The notes beneath the pieces are model-generated. The model searched no databases and was not told the origin of the DNA. It saw nothing but the letters and a program-made list of their open reading frames with translations. A stretch of DNA of 64,000 nucleotides from Gemmatimonadota bacterium (GTDB lineage Bacteria > Gemmatimonadota > Gemmatimonadetes > Longimicrobiales > Gaopeijiaceae): positions 62,001 through 126,000 of the forward strand of contig DQPL01000098.1 in the NCBI GenBank assembly GCA_015664885.1. Direction: 5' to 3'. Position 1 is the first letter of the stretch. Each line of letters starts with the position of its first letter. Below are positions 28,679-37,500 of the stretch, piece by piece. A program made the translations under genes and the position numbers.

Positions 28679-29989
28679 ATGCAGAGCCGACGCCGATTCC
28701 TGGGTACGCTGTCCCTTCCTGCTGCCGCAGCCGCGGTTGGGCTGCCGCTGCGCCCCGTCGAACTGAGCGCGAGCGTCCTGGACATAGCCGTCGATCTCAG
28801 CGGTCATCCGGGCTCGCCGAGCGAAGTCGCGGCCGATGAAGACTTCTGGTTCGAGGTCGCGCGCGCGTTCACGGTCGATCGCACGCTGGTGAATTTGAAC
28901 AACGGTGGCGTGAGCCCCTCGCCGGGTTGGGTGCAGGACGCCATGAAGCGCCACCTCGACTTCTCCAACCTCGCGCCCTCGTACACGATGTGGAGCGTGC
29001 TCGAGCCGCAGCGTGAAGGCGTGCGCGAGCGCATGGCCCGCGAATGGGGTGTCGACACCGAGGAGATCGCCTTCACGCGAAACGCGTCTGAGAGCCTGCA
29101 GATCATGCAGCTCGGCATCGAGCTCCAGCGCGGTGACGAAGTGCTGACCACCACGCAGGACTATGGGCGCATGATCACCACGTTCAAGCAGCGTGGTCGT
29201 CGCGAGGGGATCGTGCTCAAACAGATCCAGATCCCAGTGCCAGCGGAGGATCCGGCGGAGATCGTGCGTCTCTTCGAGCAGGCGATCACGCCCAAGACAA
29301 GGGCGATTCTGGCGTGCCATATGATCAACCTCACCGGCCAGATCCTGCCCATCACCGAGCTGAACGCACTGGCGCGCTCGCGCGGAATTCCGCTCATCAT
29401 CGATGGCGCGCATGCGCTGGCTCACTTCGACTTCTCGCTCGGCGATCTCGACGTCGACAACTACTCCACCAGCTTGCATAAGTGGCTGTTCGCACCGCAC
29501 GGCACCGGCCTGCTTTACGTACGCAAGGAGAAGATCCCCGAGGTCTGGCCGCTGATGGCCGCGCCCGAGCGCATGGATTCCGACATTCGCAAGTTCGAAG
29601 AGATCGGCACCCACCCCGCCGCCAATTATCTAGCGATCGGCGAGGCTTTGACCTTCCATCAGGGCATCGGGTCAGCGCGCAAGGCCGCGCGCCTGGTCTA
29701 CCTCAGGGACTATTGGGCTGACAAGCTGCTCGAGAACGACAACGTGAGGTTGCACACCAGCCTGAAGCCGGGGTTCGCGTGTGGCATTGCGAACGTCGAG
29801 ATTGAGGGCGTCGCGCCTAACGACCTACGCGACTACTTGTGGGACGCGCACCGGATCATCGTGGTGTCGATCAACCATGCCGAGTTCCAGGGCCTCCGAG
29901 TGAGCCCCAGCGTGTATACCACGCTGCCCGAGCTCGACCGGTTCGTGGACATCATGAATCATGTGGCTAAGAACGGACTTCCGGCCTAG
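28679..29989 (+). CDS. Tat-exported class V aminotransferase-fold protein
   Basis: A 436-residue PLP enzyme of the class V group (isopenicillin-N epimerase / cysteine desulfurase-like). The N-terminus SRRRFLGTLSLPAAAAAVGLPL is a twin-arginine signal, so it probably acts folded in the periplasm. FTRNASESLQIMQLGIEL, IIDGAHALAHF and YSTSLHKWLFAPHGTGLLYV (PLP lysine ~267) give the fold. Substrate is unknown; epimerase, lyase or desulfurase activity are all possible. Start has a strong SD (GAGGGAGG). Similar Tat-tagged members recur in Gemmatimonadota and Acidobacteriota, from family knowledge. Confidence 0.85.
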   Translation: MQSRRRFLGTLSLPAAAAAVGLPLRPVELSASVLDIAVDLSGHPGSPSEVAADEDFWFEVARAFTVDRTLVNLNNGGVSPSPGWVQDAMKRHLDFSNLAPSYTMWSVLEPQREGVRERMAREWGVDTEEIAFTRNASESLQIMQLGIELQRGDEVLTTTQDYGRMITTFKQRGRREGIVLKQIQIPVPAEDPAEIVRLFEQAITPKTRAILACHMINLTGQILPITELNALARSRGIPLIIDGAHALAHFDFSLGDLDVDNYSTSLHKWLFAPHGTGLLYVRKEKIPEVWPLMAAPERMDSDIRKFEEIGTHPAANYLAIGEALTFHQGIGSARKAARLVYLRDYWADKLLENDNVRLHTSLKPGFACGIANVEIEGVAPNDLRDYLWDAHRIIVVSINHAEFQGLRVSPSVYTTLPELDRFVDIMNHVAKNGLPA

Positions 29990-30003
29990 GCGTCGGCCCC
30001 CTC

Positions 30004-30540
30004 TTGGGCCGGCTTCGGAGCCTGCTTCTCACGGTTCAGGAACAGAAGCACTCCGCCAATCAGGAGCAGCGCCGGCACGTCGCCAAAGAGGTTGGCGCGC
30101 TCCGTGGAGTCGCGCAGCGCCTGCACGAGCATGACCAGGCCGTGCGCCAGGCTGGACTCGCCGATCCGCTTCGGTTGGGCGTGACCGTCGGTCCCATCAC
30201 CGTGCACTTGGAAGAGGAGCTCGTCTTGGAGCCCGATCTGGTGTTCGTCCGTCAGGATAGGATGAGCATCGTAGATCCCGAAGGACACAGACACGGCCCT
30301 CCCGACCTCGTGGTGGAGATCCTGTCGCCGAGCCGGAAGCACTACGACCGGACCCTCAAGCGGAAACGCTATCTGGATAGCGGCGGCGGCGAAGTGTGGA
30401 TCATCGACATCGATGAGCGGATGGTAGAGGTCTGGCGCCCGGAATCGCAGAAGCCGGAGCAGGTCCGCAAGGTTCTGCTCTGGCGTGTCGACGACCACGC
30501 TTTCGAGATTCCCCTGCTCGAGGTGTTCCGGGAGTTGTAG
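30004..30540 (+). pseudogene. Uma2-family (PF05685) protein, probably 5'-truncated
   Basis: The last ~120 residues are a recognisable Uma2 restriction-endonuclease-like fold: LEPDLVFV, GPPDLVVEILSPSRKHYDRTLKRKRYLDSGGGEVWIIDIDERMVEVWRP, with the D...ExL/K-type catalytic acidic residues. The usual N-terminal ~60 residues (YELVDGEL...) are missing: the ORF upstream of about 30165 is not Uma2-like and instead looks like the antisense of a membrane-protein end. I read this as a gene remnant joined to foreign sequence. A shorter functional protein cannot be excluded. Confidence 0.55.
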
Positions 30541-30782
30541 GCGGCGGAGATGGTCTTCCCTCGGGAGTTCTCCGCAGCGCCTGCCGAAGATCTCCTCGGG
30601 ATCCATAGTCGAATCGATGGCCACCTCGTAGAACCCGTCCATCATCTCTTCCCAGCTCAGATCGTCCCATTCCACCTCCGGTGTAGGGTAGTCCCCAGGA
30701 ACCCTCCCCGCCCCACGGGTGTTCGAGCCACGAATCCCGCCCCATACTTATGCGTTGCCCGGAACCCGGCAGGAGAGCCTCC

Positions 30783-31742
30783 ATGATCATCCGGACTCGT
30801 AAGCCCTCGGACGTACCCTCTTCGGAAATCACGCCCGAAGACGTCTATGTGAACCGCCGTCGCTTCATTCGAGACGCGGCTGTCGGTACGGCCGCGTTGG
30901 CGTTCGCGCCCAACGTGCTCGACGCCTCCGAGAGCGACCCGCGCCAGCAAGTCCCGGCCCGCTTTCAGAACATGAAGTCGGAGCTCGACGAGGACCTGAA
31001 TCCGTACGAGCACATCACGGAGTACAACAACTTCTACGAGTTCGGCGCGCAGAAAGAAGATCCGGCCAGAAATGCGGGCGACTTCCGGCCGAGGCCGTGG
31101 ACGGTCCGGATCGAGGGACACGTCAACAAGCCGGGCGACTATCAGCTCGAGGACTTCATCGGGCCGAGCAACATGGAGGACCGGGTCTACCGCATGCGCT
31201 GCGTGGAGGCGTGGTCGGTCGTGGTGCCGTGGCGCGGTTTCCCCCTGTCCGATGTGATCAACCGTGCCGAGCCGACAGGCGACGCCAAGTACATCGAGTT
31301 CAAGACGGTGGTTCGCCCATCGGAGATGCCGGGCCAGCGGACCCGCATGCTCGACTGGCCTTACGTCGAGGGGCTGCGCATGGACGAGGCCATGAACCCG
31401 CTCACGCTGATGACCACTGGCGTGTACGGCATGGACCTGCCGAACCAGAACGGTGCCCCGCTCCGGCTCATCATGCCGTGGAAGTACGGATTCAAGGGCA
31501 TCAAATCGATCGTAAGCATGAACTTCGTCGAAGAGATGCCGCGCAACACGTGGTGGGTGCAGAACCGGCGCGAGTATGGCTTCTATGCCAACGTGAACCC
31601 GGAAGTCGATCATCCGCGCTGGACGCAGGCCCGCGAGCGGAGACTCGGCGAACTCCGGCGGCGCCGCACGCTCATGTTCAACGGCTACACAGAGCAGGTT
31701 GAGTCGATGTACGCCGGCATGGATCTCACGCGTTGGATCTAG
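30783..31742 (+). CDS. msrP: protein-methionine-sulfoxide reductase catalytic subunit
   Basis: A 319-residue periplasmic molybdopterin enzyme that repairs oxidised methionine in envelope proteins. NRRRFIRDAAVGTAALAFAP is the Tat signal; NKPGDYQLEDF and VYRMRCVEAWSVVVPWRGFPL contain the Mo-ligating cysteine (~residue 139); GVYGMDLPNQNGAPLRLIMPWKYGFKGIKSI is the family C-terminal signature. Start ATG 30783 has AGGAG 7 nt ahead and is preferred to the ORF start 11 codons earlier. It is followed after 24 bp by msrQ. Confidence 0.95.
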   Translation: MIIRTRKPSDVPSSEITPEDVYVNRRRFIRDAAVGTAALAFAPNVLDASESDPRQQVPARFQNMKSELDEDLNPYEHITEYNNFYEFGAQKEDPARNAGDFRPRPWTVRIEGHVNKPGDYQLEDFIGPSNMEDRVYRMRCVEAWSVVVPWRGFPLSDVINRAEPTGDAKYIEFKTVVRPSEMPGQRTRMLDWPYVEGLRMDEAMNPLTLMTTGVYGMDLPNQNGAPLRLIMPWKYGFKGIKSIVSMNFVEEMPRNTWWVQNRREYGFYANVNPEVDHPRWTQARERRLGELRRRRTLMFNGYTEQVESMYAGMDLTRWI

Positions 31743-31766
31743 CGCGGAGATAGCGCCGAACGGCTC

Positions 31767-32429
31767 ATGGATCAGAAGAAGGCGATCTTCCGCCTGAAGC
31801 TCGTTCTCTGGGTCAGCGCGTTGGCGCCGGTCGCGTGGCTCGGCGCGGCCTTCTACTTCGATACATACGCCGCGAATTCGGTGCAGCGGGTGTCACTCGG
31901 CGCCAACCCGATCGAAAAGCTCACGCACGTCACCGGCATGACGACGCTCGTGCTGCTGCTGATCACGCTTTCGGTGACGCCAATCCGTCGACTCTCTGGC
32001 TGGAATCGCGTCATCAAGCTGCGCCGCCCGCTCGGCCTCTTTGCGTTCTTCTACGCCTTCTTGCACTTCAGCATCTGGTCAGGACTCGACCAGACGTTCG
32101 TCTGGGGCTGGATGGTCGAGGACGTGATAGAACGTCCCTACATCACGGTCGGCTTCGCGGCCTTCGTGATCCTGATCCCGCTGGCGCTGACCTCGACCAC
32201 GGGGTGGATTCACCGGCTCGGTACGCGCTGGAACGTGCTCCACCGTGGGATCTACGTGACCGCCACGCTCGGCGTCATCCACTTCTATTGGCTGGTGAAG
32301 GCCGATGTGCGGCTGCCGTTGTTCCTTATCGGATGCCTGGTCGTGCTGTTCGCCTACCGCATCCAATCCAGCTGGAAGAAGCGTCGTAAGGTGTCACCCA
32401 AAAGGGACATTCAGCCAGCGAATCCCTAG
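31767..32429 (+). CDS. msrQ: MsrPQ heme-binding membrane subunit
   Basis: A 220-residue integral membrane b-type cytochrome of the ferric-reductase-like family that passes electrons from the quinone pool to MsrP. Segments LVLLLITLSVTPIRRLSG, LGLFAFFYAFLHFSIW and VLHRGIYVTATLGVIHFYWLVKAD contain the heme histidines; about six membrane helices are visible. Adjacent to msrP in the same orientation, as in the classical operon. Confidence 0.94.
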   Translation: MDQKKAIFRLKLVLWVSALAPVAWLGAAFYFDTYAANSVQRVSLGANPIEKLTHVTGMTTLVLLLITLSVTPIRRLSGWNRVIKLRRPLGLFAFFYAFLHFSIWSGLDQTFVWGWMVEDVIERPYITVGFAAFVILIPLALTSTTGWIHRLGTRWNVLHRGIYVTATLGVIHFYWLVKADVRLPLFLIGCLVVLFAYRIQSSWKKRRKVSPKRDIQPANP

Positions 32430-32520
32430 GTTTCAAGCGGATTCGCGGCGGGCACCGGACGTGCCCCTCTTCTCCTCCACCTAGCGAGATCCACGGGTGA
32501 GCCGAAGAGGAGATGTGGGG

Positions 32521-32895
32521 ATGAAGAAGATTGTGATGGCGGCGGTGTTGGCACTCTCCGCGTGCATGCATACGAATGCGGTTCTGCTGGACCCCAGCAG
32601 GTCCTACCGCCCGGTCGATCCGTACGACGTCGTGATCTACCTCGACGAGCGCGACGTCCCCTACGAGTACGAGGCCATCGCGCTCGTACACGCGAGGGGC
32701 GACGATGACTGGACCGACGAGGGCGACATGATCGAGGCGATGCGTGAGGAGGCAGCCAAGCTCGGCGCGCACGCGATCATCATCGAGTGGATCGAAGAGC
32801 CAGGCGCCTTGGAGCACGTCATCGATCACCTGACTCATGCCGACACCGCGAATCGCCGCGGGAAAGTGGTCGCGATTCGGGCAGTGGGGGGTTAG
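32521..32895 (+). CDS. small predicted lipoprotein of unknown function
   Basis: A 124-residue protein starting MKKIVMAAVLALSAC, a clear lipobox with the cysteine at ~15. The mature part contains PVDPYDVVIYLDERDVPYEYEAIALVHARGDDDW and KLGAHAIIIEW, a pattern seen in small YajQ/YbjQ-like lipoproteins that I cannot name with confidence. Start ATG 32521 fits the signal peptide better than the ORF start 8 codons earlier. Confidence 0.65.
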   Translation: MKKIVMAAVLALSACMHTNAVLLDPSRSYRPVDPYDVVIYLDERDVPYEYEAIALVHARGDDDWTDEGDMIEAMREEAAKLGAHAIIIEWIEEPGALEHVIDHLTHADTANRRGKVVAIRAVGG

Positions 32896-32946
32896 CGGAC
32901 TACGTCGGAGACTCGGGTGGCGGGCAGGTGCTTCCTCCGGCGTGCG

Positions 32947-32960
32947 GTTACCGCGGTAAC
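32947..32960. repeat. perfect 14-bp palindrome between convergent genes
   Basis: GTTACCGCGGTAAC is self-complementary across its full length and lies in the 87-bp gap between two convergent genes. It has no U-run on either side, so a protein-binding site or a weak bidirectional terminator are both only possibilities. Confidence 0.35.
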
Positions 32961-32982
32961 TGGGATGGCCGGGTCCTCCCCC

Positions 32983-33837
32983 CTAGTGACTCAGCGAATA
33001 CAGAACCACGTTGATACCGAGCGCGTATGCCTGGGGCGAGAACTTGAGGAAGTAGTCGTAGTCCTCTCCCTCACGCTCCCATCCGTCGGCGATGTCGGTA
33101 TTGTGGGTCATCATGACGAGCGGGCGGCCCCCTTCGTCGAAGATCGCCCTCAGGTGGGGGGTGGCGCTCTCGGGTCCGCGTTCCGAGGTACCGTAGCTCC
33201 CGCCGTTTCGACGCCACCATTGGATCGAGGGGATCTGCGGGATCTCCTCGACCACGTAGAGTGCATGCATGAGCATGTGGTCGGGCGTGATGTCGACGAT
33301 GGGGTACTCCGGCAGCACACGACCGATCTCCTTCGTCCACTGCCTCCAAGCCGCATTGCCCCAGAAGTCATCGACCCAGATGAAGCCGCCCTTCAACAGG
33401 TAGTCGCGTAGCCTCTCGACCTCCAGCTCGCTGAACCCGACGGTGCCCACGTCGGACATGAATATGAAGGGGCACTCATAGAGTTCATCCTGGGTGGCGC
33501 GCACCACGGCGTAGCCAGGTTGTCCGTCACTCCAGCGCGCCGGGCGGGTGGTCGTGAGTTCCGCGAATCGAGTGATGAAGTTGTTGTCCGAGCCGGGGTA
33601 GTCTGTGTTCCAGCCGTACCCGCCTCGCTCCCGCCGGACATGCTCGTACAGAAGCCGGCAGAAGGTGAATCCACGATCCCGCACTCCGTTCGAGGCGGTG
33701 GGCAAGCCCTCCCGATAGGGCCTCGGAATCCAGCCGGTGCCCCACCTCCACTGCTGAAACGCCGAGAGCACGAGCACGATCATGAGCGGCAACAGGTAGC
33801 GAGCGCGTCGCAGGTCCATGCTCCTCCACCGTTGCAT
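32983..33837 (-). CDS. DUF4159-domain protein, second tandem copy
   Basis: A 284-residue protein with an N-terminal membrane anchor or signal (RARYLLPLMIVLVLSAFQQW) and a DUF4159 domain: GFTFCRLLYEHVRRE, ECPFIFMSDVGTVGFSELEVERLRDYLLKGGFIWVDDFWGN, PIVDITPDHMLMHALYVVEEIPQIPSI. The fold is glutamine-amidotransferase-like without the catalytic triad; function is unknown. It begins 2 bp after the stop of its upstream paralogue, whose sequence is nearly the same throughout. Confidence 0.85.
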   Translation of the reverse strand: MQRWRSMDLRRARYLLPLMIVLVLSAFQQWRWGTGWIPRPYREGLPTASNGVRDRGFTFCRLLYEHVRRERGGYGWNTDYPGSDNNFITRFAELTTTRPARWSDGQPGYAVVRATQDELYECPFIFMSDVGTVGFSELEVERLRDYLLKGGFIWVDDFWGNAAWRQWTKEIGRVLPEYPIVDITPDHMLMHALYVVEEIPQIPSIQWWRRNGGSYGTSERGPESATPHLRAIFDEGGRPLVMMTHNTDIADGWEREGEDYDYFLKFSPQAYALGINVVLYSLSH

Positions 33838-33839
33838 GA

Positions 33840-34697
33840 CTAGTGGCTCAACGAATACAGCACGAGGTTGATGCCCAGCGCATATGCCTCGGCTGAGAAC
33901 CGGAGAAAGTAGTCGTAGTCCTCCCCTTCCCGCTCCCATCCGTCGGCGATGTCGGTGTTGTGCGTCATCATGACCAGCGGCCGGCCCTCTCCATCGAAAA
34001 TCGCTCGCAGGTGCGGCGTCGCGCTATCACGCCCACGCTCCGAGGTACCGCGCCCGCCGTTCATGCGCCACCACTGGATCGACGGGATTTGCGGGACCTC
34101 GTCGACCACGTATAGGGCACTCATGAGCACGTGGTCCGGCTCGACGTCCACGATCGGGTACTCCGGTAGCACCCGACCCATCTCGCCCGCGAAGTGCTGC
34201 CAGGCGCGTTCACCCCAGAAATCATCGGCCCAGATGAAGCCGCCCTTTAACAGGTAGTCGCGGAGTTGCGCGACCTCGGCCTCGTTGAACCCGGCCGTAC
34301 CCGCGTCGGACATGAAGACGAACGGGCATTCGTACAGCTCCTCCTGCGTGGAGCGCACCACCGCGTTGCCGGGTTGCCCGTCACCCCACTTCGCGGGTCT
34401 GGCGGTCGTCAGCTCCTCCAGACGATCGAGGAAATTGTAGTCCGAACCGGGGTAGTCGGTGTTCCAGCCATGGCCCATCTCTTCGTAGCGCACGTCCTTG
34501 TAGAGGAGCCGGCAGAAGGTGAATCCCCGATCGCGGATTCCGTTGGCGGCGGTGGGTAAGCCCTCCCGGTAAGGTCTCGGAATCCACCCGGTCGGCCAGC
34601 TCTGCCGGTACTGGAAGGCGGTCAGGAGCAGCATGACCGCCACGGGCACCAGGTAGCGGGCGCGTCGCAGGTCCGTGCTTCTCCACCGATTCATCAT
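33840..34697 (-). CDS. DUF4159-domain protein, first tandem copy
   Basis: A 285-residue paralogue of the next gene, with the same layout: basic start MMNRWRSTDLRRARYLVPVAVMLLLTAFQY, then GFTFCRLLYKDVRYEEMGHG and RDYLLKGGFIWADDFWGERAWQHF, ending VMMTHNTDIADGWEREGEDYDYFLRFS. Its start overlaps the glutamine amidotransferase stop by 4 bp. The pair clearly arose by tandem duplication; changes are scattered rather than blocked, so the event is not very recent. Confidence 0.85.
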   Translation of the reverse strand: MMNRWRSTDLRRARYLVPVAVMLLLTAFQYRQSWPTGWIPRPYREGLPTAANGIRDRGFTFCRLLYKDVRYEEMGHGWNTDYPGSDYNFLDRLEELTTARPAKWGDGQPGNAVVRSTQEELYECPFVFMSDAGTAGFNEAEVAQLRDYLLKGGFIWADDFWGERAWQHFAGEMGRVLPEYPIVDVEPDHVLMSALYVVDEVPQIPSIQWWRMNGGRGTSERGRDSATPHLRAIFDGEGRPLVMMTHNTDIADGWEREGEDYDYFLRFSAEAYALGINLVLYSLSH

Positions 34698-35422
34698 TCG
34701 CTCAGTACATGCTCCAAGAAGCGCGGCATGAGCGACTCGGCCTCGGGTGTCTCCGGTGTCATGTCGCGGAACTCATCGAGGGTCGCAGCACCTGTCAGAG
34801 CCAGGTAGGCGGGGTAACGTGCGACGCGCTCAATCAGGCCGTCCCGGTTGAGCTCAGGGTGGAACTGGGTCGCGTAGATCGGCTTGTCCGGGAAACAAAA
34901 AGCCTCGTTCTCGATGGTCTCGCTCGAGGCCAGTAGGACCGCGCCGTCGGGCAGGGACGTCACGATGTCCTCGTGACCGATCTGCACCGGGAACCGTGGG
35001 CCGATGGATCCGAACACCGGATCGCGCTCTCCTTCAGGACTGAGCTCCAGCCACACCGTACCCACCTCTGCTTGCTCACGGTCCGTGATCACTTCTCCGC
35101 CCAGTGCGCGCGCGAGCGCCTGGAAGCCCCAGCAGGACGCGAACGTCGGCTTCGACGACCCGTGCAGGCCAACCATCGTGTCGAGCGCGGCCGGCAGCCA
35201 CGGCCCCCCTCTGGCCACTGAGTAGTCGCCGCTTCCTCCAATCAGCACGACGTCGACCGAGTCGAGCAGTGCCTGATCCGGCGCCCCAGAGAGCAGATCG
35301 AAGATCTGAAGCCTTCCGTTCTCCGTACCCAGCGCGCGGGAGAAGCACGAGACTTCGTGCTCACGCATCGGGTCCCCGGGATTCCTCATTTGGAGGAGGA
35401 GAAATCGAGGTGATTCGCCCAA
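34694..35422 (-). CDS. class I glutamine amidotransferase (GuaA-N-like) protein
   Basis: A 242-residue stand-alone GATase1 protein. VVLIGGSGDYSVARGG, the nucleophile elbow FASCWGFQALARALGG (cysteine ~94) and ATQFHPELNRDG (histidine ~184, glutamate two residues on) form the Cys-His-Glu triad, so glutamine hydrolysis is plausible. No synthetase domain is attached. Similar proteins act on gamma-glutamyl compounds or as orphan GMP-synthase-like proteins; substrate unknown. It leads the DUF4159 pair (4-bp overlap). Confidence 0.8.
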   Translation of the reverse strand: MGESPRFLLLQMRNPGDPMREHEVSCFSRALGTENGRLQIFDLLSGAPDQALLDSVDVVLIGGSGDYSVARGGPWLPAALDTMVGLHGSSKPTFASCWGFQALARALGGEVITDREQAEVGTVWLELSPEGERDPVFGSIGPRFPVQIGHEDIVTSLPDGAVLLASSETIENEAFCFPDKPIYATQFHPELNRDGLIERVARYPAYLALTGAATLDEFRDMTPETPEAESLMPRFLEHVLSE

Positions 35423-35611
35423 GGATGGCCGCCTGAGTGGGATGATCGGAAGACCGAAACTACCCGATTTGACGCCATCGCGCGCTCGCCGGGCGACTCT
35501 AGGGCGCGCACCGCGGCTGAGGCTCAGAAAACGCGATCGAGTTGCCGAGACTAGTACTTGTCTGTCGTGACTGCGCTCCGGATAGCCCGTAAGTCGTTGT
35601 TCTGCTTGCTA

Positions 35612-35695
35612 TGCCGGGGGCGGGACTCGAACCCGCAAGCCCTCTCAGGCGGGGGATTTTAAGTCCCCTGTGTTTACCGATTTCACCACCCCGGC
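35612..35695 (-). tRNA. tRNA-Leu (anticodon UAA)
   Basis: Read on the minus strand this folds as a class II tRNA: acceptor GCCGGGG pairs with CCCCGGC, the anticodon stem GGGGA/TCCCC encloses a 7-nt loop with TAA, a long variable arm (CGCCTGAGAGGGCTT region) follows, and the T arm GCGGGTTCGAGTCCCGC is canonical. The 3' CCA is not encoded. Confidence 0.95.
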
Positions 35696-35763
35696 TCTAT
35701 CGCGTCCAATTCTAAGGCCCTCCCGGGCCTCGCCGGAAGGGTGTGGCCGTAGGTGGCTCGCCC

Positions 35764-36189
35764 TTAGTCGAACCAATCGAGCTGAACGATCTCGTACCCC
35801 TGCTTGTGTGTGGTCAGCTCAATGATGTTGTCGGCTTCCGGCGTGAGATAACCGTCTCCGTGTCGCGTCGCGGGATCGTTCATGACGATGTTGCCGTCCT
35901 CGGTGCGGCCGGCCGCCAGCACGAAGTGATTGTACTTGAGGCCTGCGTCGCTGCCGTAGTCCACACGGACCATGGTGGGCCGCTGCGTCTCGAGCCGCTC
36001 ATGGATGACTGGACGTAATTCGTCGGCCGTTCCTGACACACGACCATAGACGACGGCATCGTCGCCTCGCGCGCCGCACCCTCCGGCTACGCCCCATTGG
36101 ACGCCGTCGCCGACGTAACCGTCATTCGCGTCTAGGAAGGCATCCAGGCTCCCGGGGTCCACATCCCGTCCGTGATGACGCAGAATCAT
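35764..36189 (-). pseudogene. C39-like peptidase domain, 3' part of a frameshifted gene
   Basis: This frame encodes the C-terminal part of a papain-like C39-family peptidase domain: MILRHHGRDVDPGSLDAFLDANDGYVGDGVQWG, then YNHFVLAAG with the catalytic histidine and IVMNDPA with the third residue. Read upstream past the nominal ATG the same frame gives GCAITCVAMILRHHG, the expected active-site cysteine segment. The rest of the protein is in the frame of the preceding ORF, so one gene has been split by an indel near 36217-36222. Either the gene is broken or the base calls are wrong here. Confidence 0.7.
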
Positions 36190-36838
36190 TGCGACGCAGG
36201 TGATGGCGCATCCGGAGCGTATAATGCAATGGTGCGGTCACGACCGAGCACTTTGGAAGCCCAGAGCGGGTTGCCCTGGCTGAAGTGTCCTATGCGGGGC
36301 TCGATGAAGGTGATGCCGTCCGCCGGCGGCGCGGCCGCGATGTCTTCGCTGGGAGGGTTGCTCTTCGTGTGACCGTTCTGCAACCAATCCTTCAGCGCCA
36401 CGCGCGTTTCACGGTCGACCACGCCCGTGGACGAGATCTTCGCCATCTCCTGACGGGCTGCCACGGCGGCCATCCCGGTCCGGACCGCCTCAGCGCCTCG
36501 CAGGCCCTGCTGCGAGAGATCAGCCAGGTGCCGGAGCTCCACGATCGCCGCATCCAGGGTGGGGTCGCCCTCTGCCAGCGAGCACGCAAAGACCTCCCTC
36601 AGTCGAACCTTGTCGAGTTGAAGCAGCATGGAGCTGTTGATGTCGACGATGCCTCGCCGGCTGGTCGAGGAGATGGCGTGACGTGTCCCTCCCTCGTCCA
36701 CCTCGACCACGGTGAGAAGCGCCGCCCGCGATGTATCGCCGGTGGCCGTCGTGTCGTTGTTCTGGCGACCACGCACAGAGGCGTCAGCAGGACGAGCATC
36801 GCAGCCATTGGAGCTGCTCGCCGACACCCCCGGCCCAT
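36186..36838 (-). pseudogene. C39-like peptidase gene, 5' part (signal peptide, PG-binding-like region)
   Basis: The ORF ending at 36186 reads ...STGVVDRETRVALKDWL, a peptidoglycan-binding-like repeat, then IGHFSQGNPLWASKVLGRDRTIALY, which is the segment directly before the GC active site of C39-like domains; it then runs out of frame. At its start a second shift is likely: another frame beginning at ATG 36838 (overlapping the previous stop as TGATG) encodes the signal peptide MAAMLVLLTPLCVVA, while this ORF's own N-terminus (GTG 36827) is not signal-like. Together they suggest an exported, two-frameshift relic. Confidence 0.6.
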
Positions 36839-37218
36839 CACAGCTTACCTGCGTTTACGAACGCGCTGAGAATCTTCAGGCTGCTCGGCAGGGATGTGAA
36901 CACCGTGTGAATCTCGTCGTTGAACGTCAGCACAATTCCAAGAGCGCCCTCGACCAAGAGCCCACGCGGGTCCTGGAGTCCCGCGAGCACGTCGTCGACA
37001 GCCTCAGGAGCGCGTATCCACACGACCGAGAATGGCTCGTTGATCGCGCCGGCGCTCTTGTTGCCGCGTTCCGCCAGAATACGAGCGTCGTCCGAGGACC
37101 CCAGAACGAGCATGAGGACCTTCAGCTCCTCATGAATCAACTCATTCAGCAGCTCACGAGCGAGTTCGGGATCGCCGGGCGGTAGAAACGTGGTTTTCTC
37201 GAATGGCATTGGAGTCAC
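36838..37218 (-). CDS. conserved-looking hypothetical protein
   Basis: A 126-residue acidic-to-neutral protein without signal peptide or membrane segment. It is helix-rich at the start (ELARELLNELIHEELKVLMLVLGSSDDARILAERGNK) and ends LTFNDEIHTVFTSLPSSLKILSAFVNAGKL. I do not recognise a family. Its stop overlaps the probable start of the C39-like gene, so the two form an operon; a chaperone or immunity-type partner of that peptidase is conceivable but unproven. Confidence 0.55.
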   Translation of the reverse strand: MTPMPFEKTTFLPPGDPELARELLNELIHEELKVLMLVLGSSDDARILAERGNKSAGAINEPFSVVWIRAPEAVDDVLAGLQDPRGLLVEGALGIVLTFNDEIHTVFTSLPSSLKILSAFVNAGKL

Positions 37219-37500
37219 TCGTCTGTCGCAAGTCCCGGTGGGCCTTTCCGACGACGGCGCGCGGCCTGGGATAGGCGCGCGTCTGCGTCGTTCCAGGAGT
37301 GGTTCGGAGGTCGAGCGGAGGGGCGTGGGAGAGCACTCGCCTCTCGCGCGAGCGGTGGTAGCACAGCGTATGCGAAAACCACGACGCTCGGCACTGGCAC
37401 CCCGGATTCTGACGGCTAACGGAGGGGTATCAGCCCGCTATCACATACCTCGTTGGACAGCAAAGCCGCTGGCGATAGGTGTGTAACAGCGCCCGCCCCA
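37219..37500. other. 282-bp intergenic region, nothing recognised
   Basis: Separates the DUF5916 gene end from the small hypothetical gene start (both minus strand). No convincing ORF, tRNA or terminator is visible; it probably carries the promoter of the small gene. Confidence 0.4.

Noticed and set aside
29986-30675. Minus-strand 229-aa ORF as an intact gene
   Set aside because: Its middle is the antisense of a clear Uma2 domain; only the C-terminal tail looks like a real membrane protein, so I treat it as a remnant.
35716-35729. GGCCC/GGGCC hairpin between the C39-like gene and tRNA-Leu as a terminator
   Set aside because: The stem is only 5 bp and followed by TTAGAATT, not a U-run; too weak to call.
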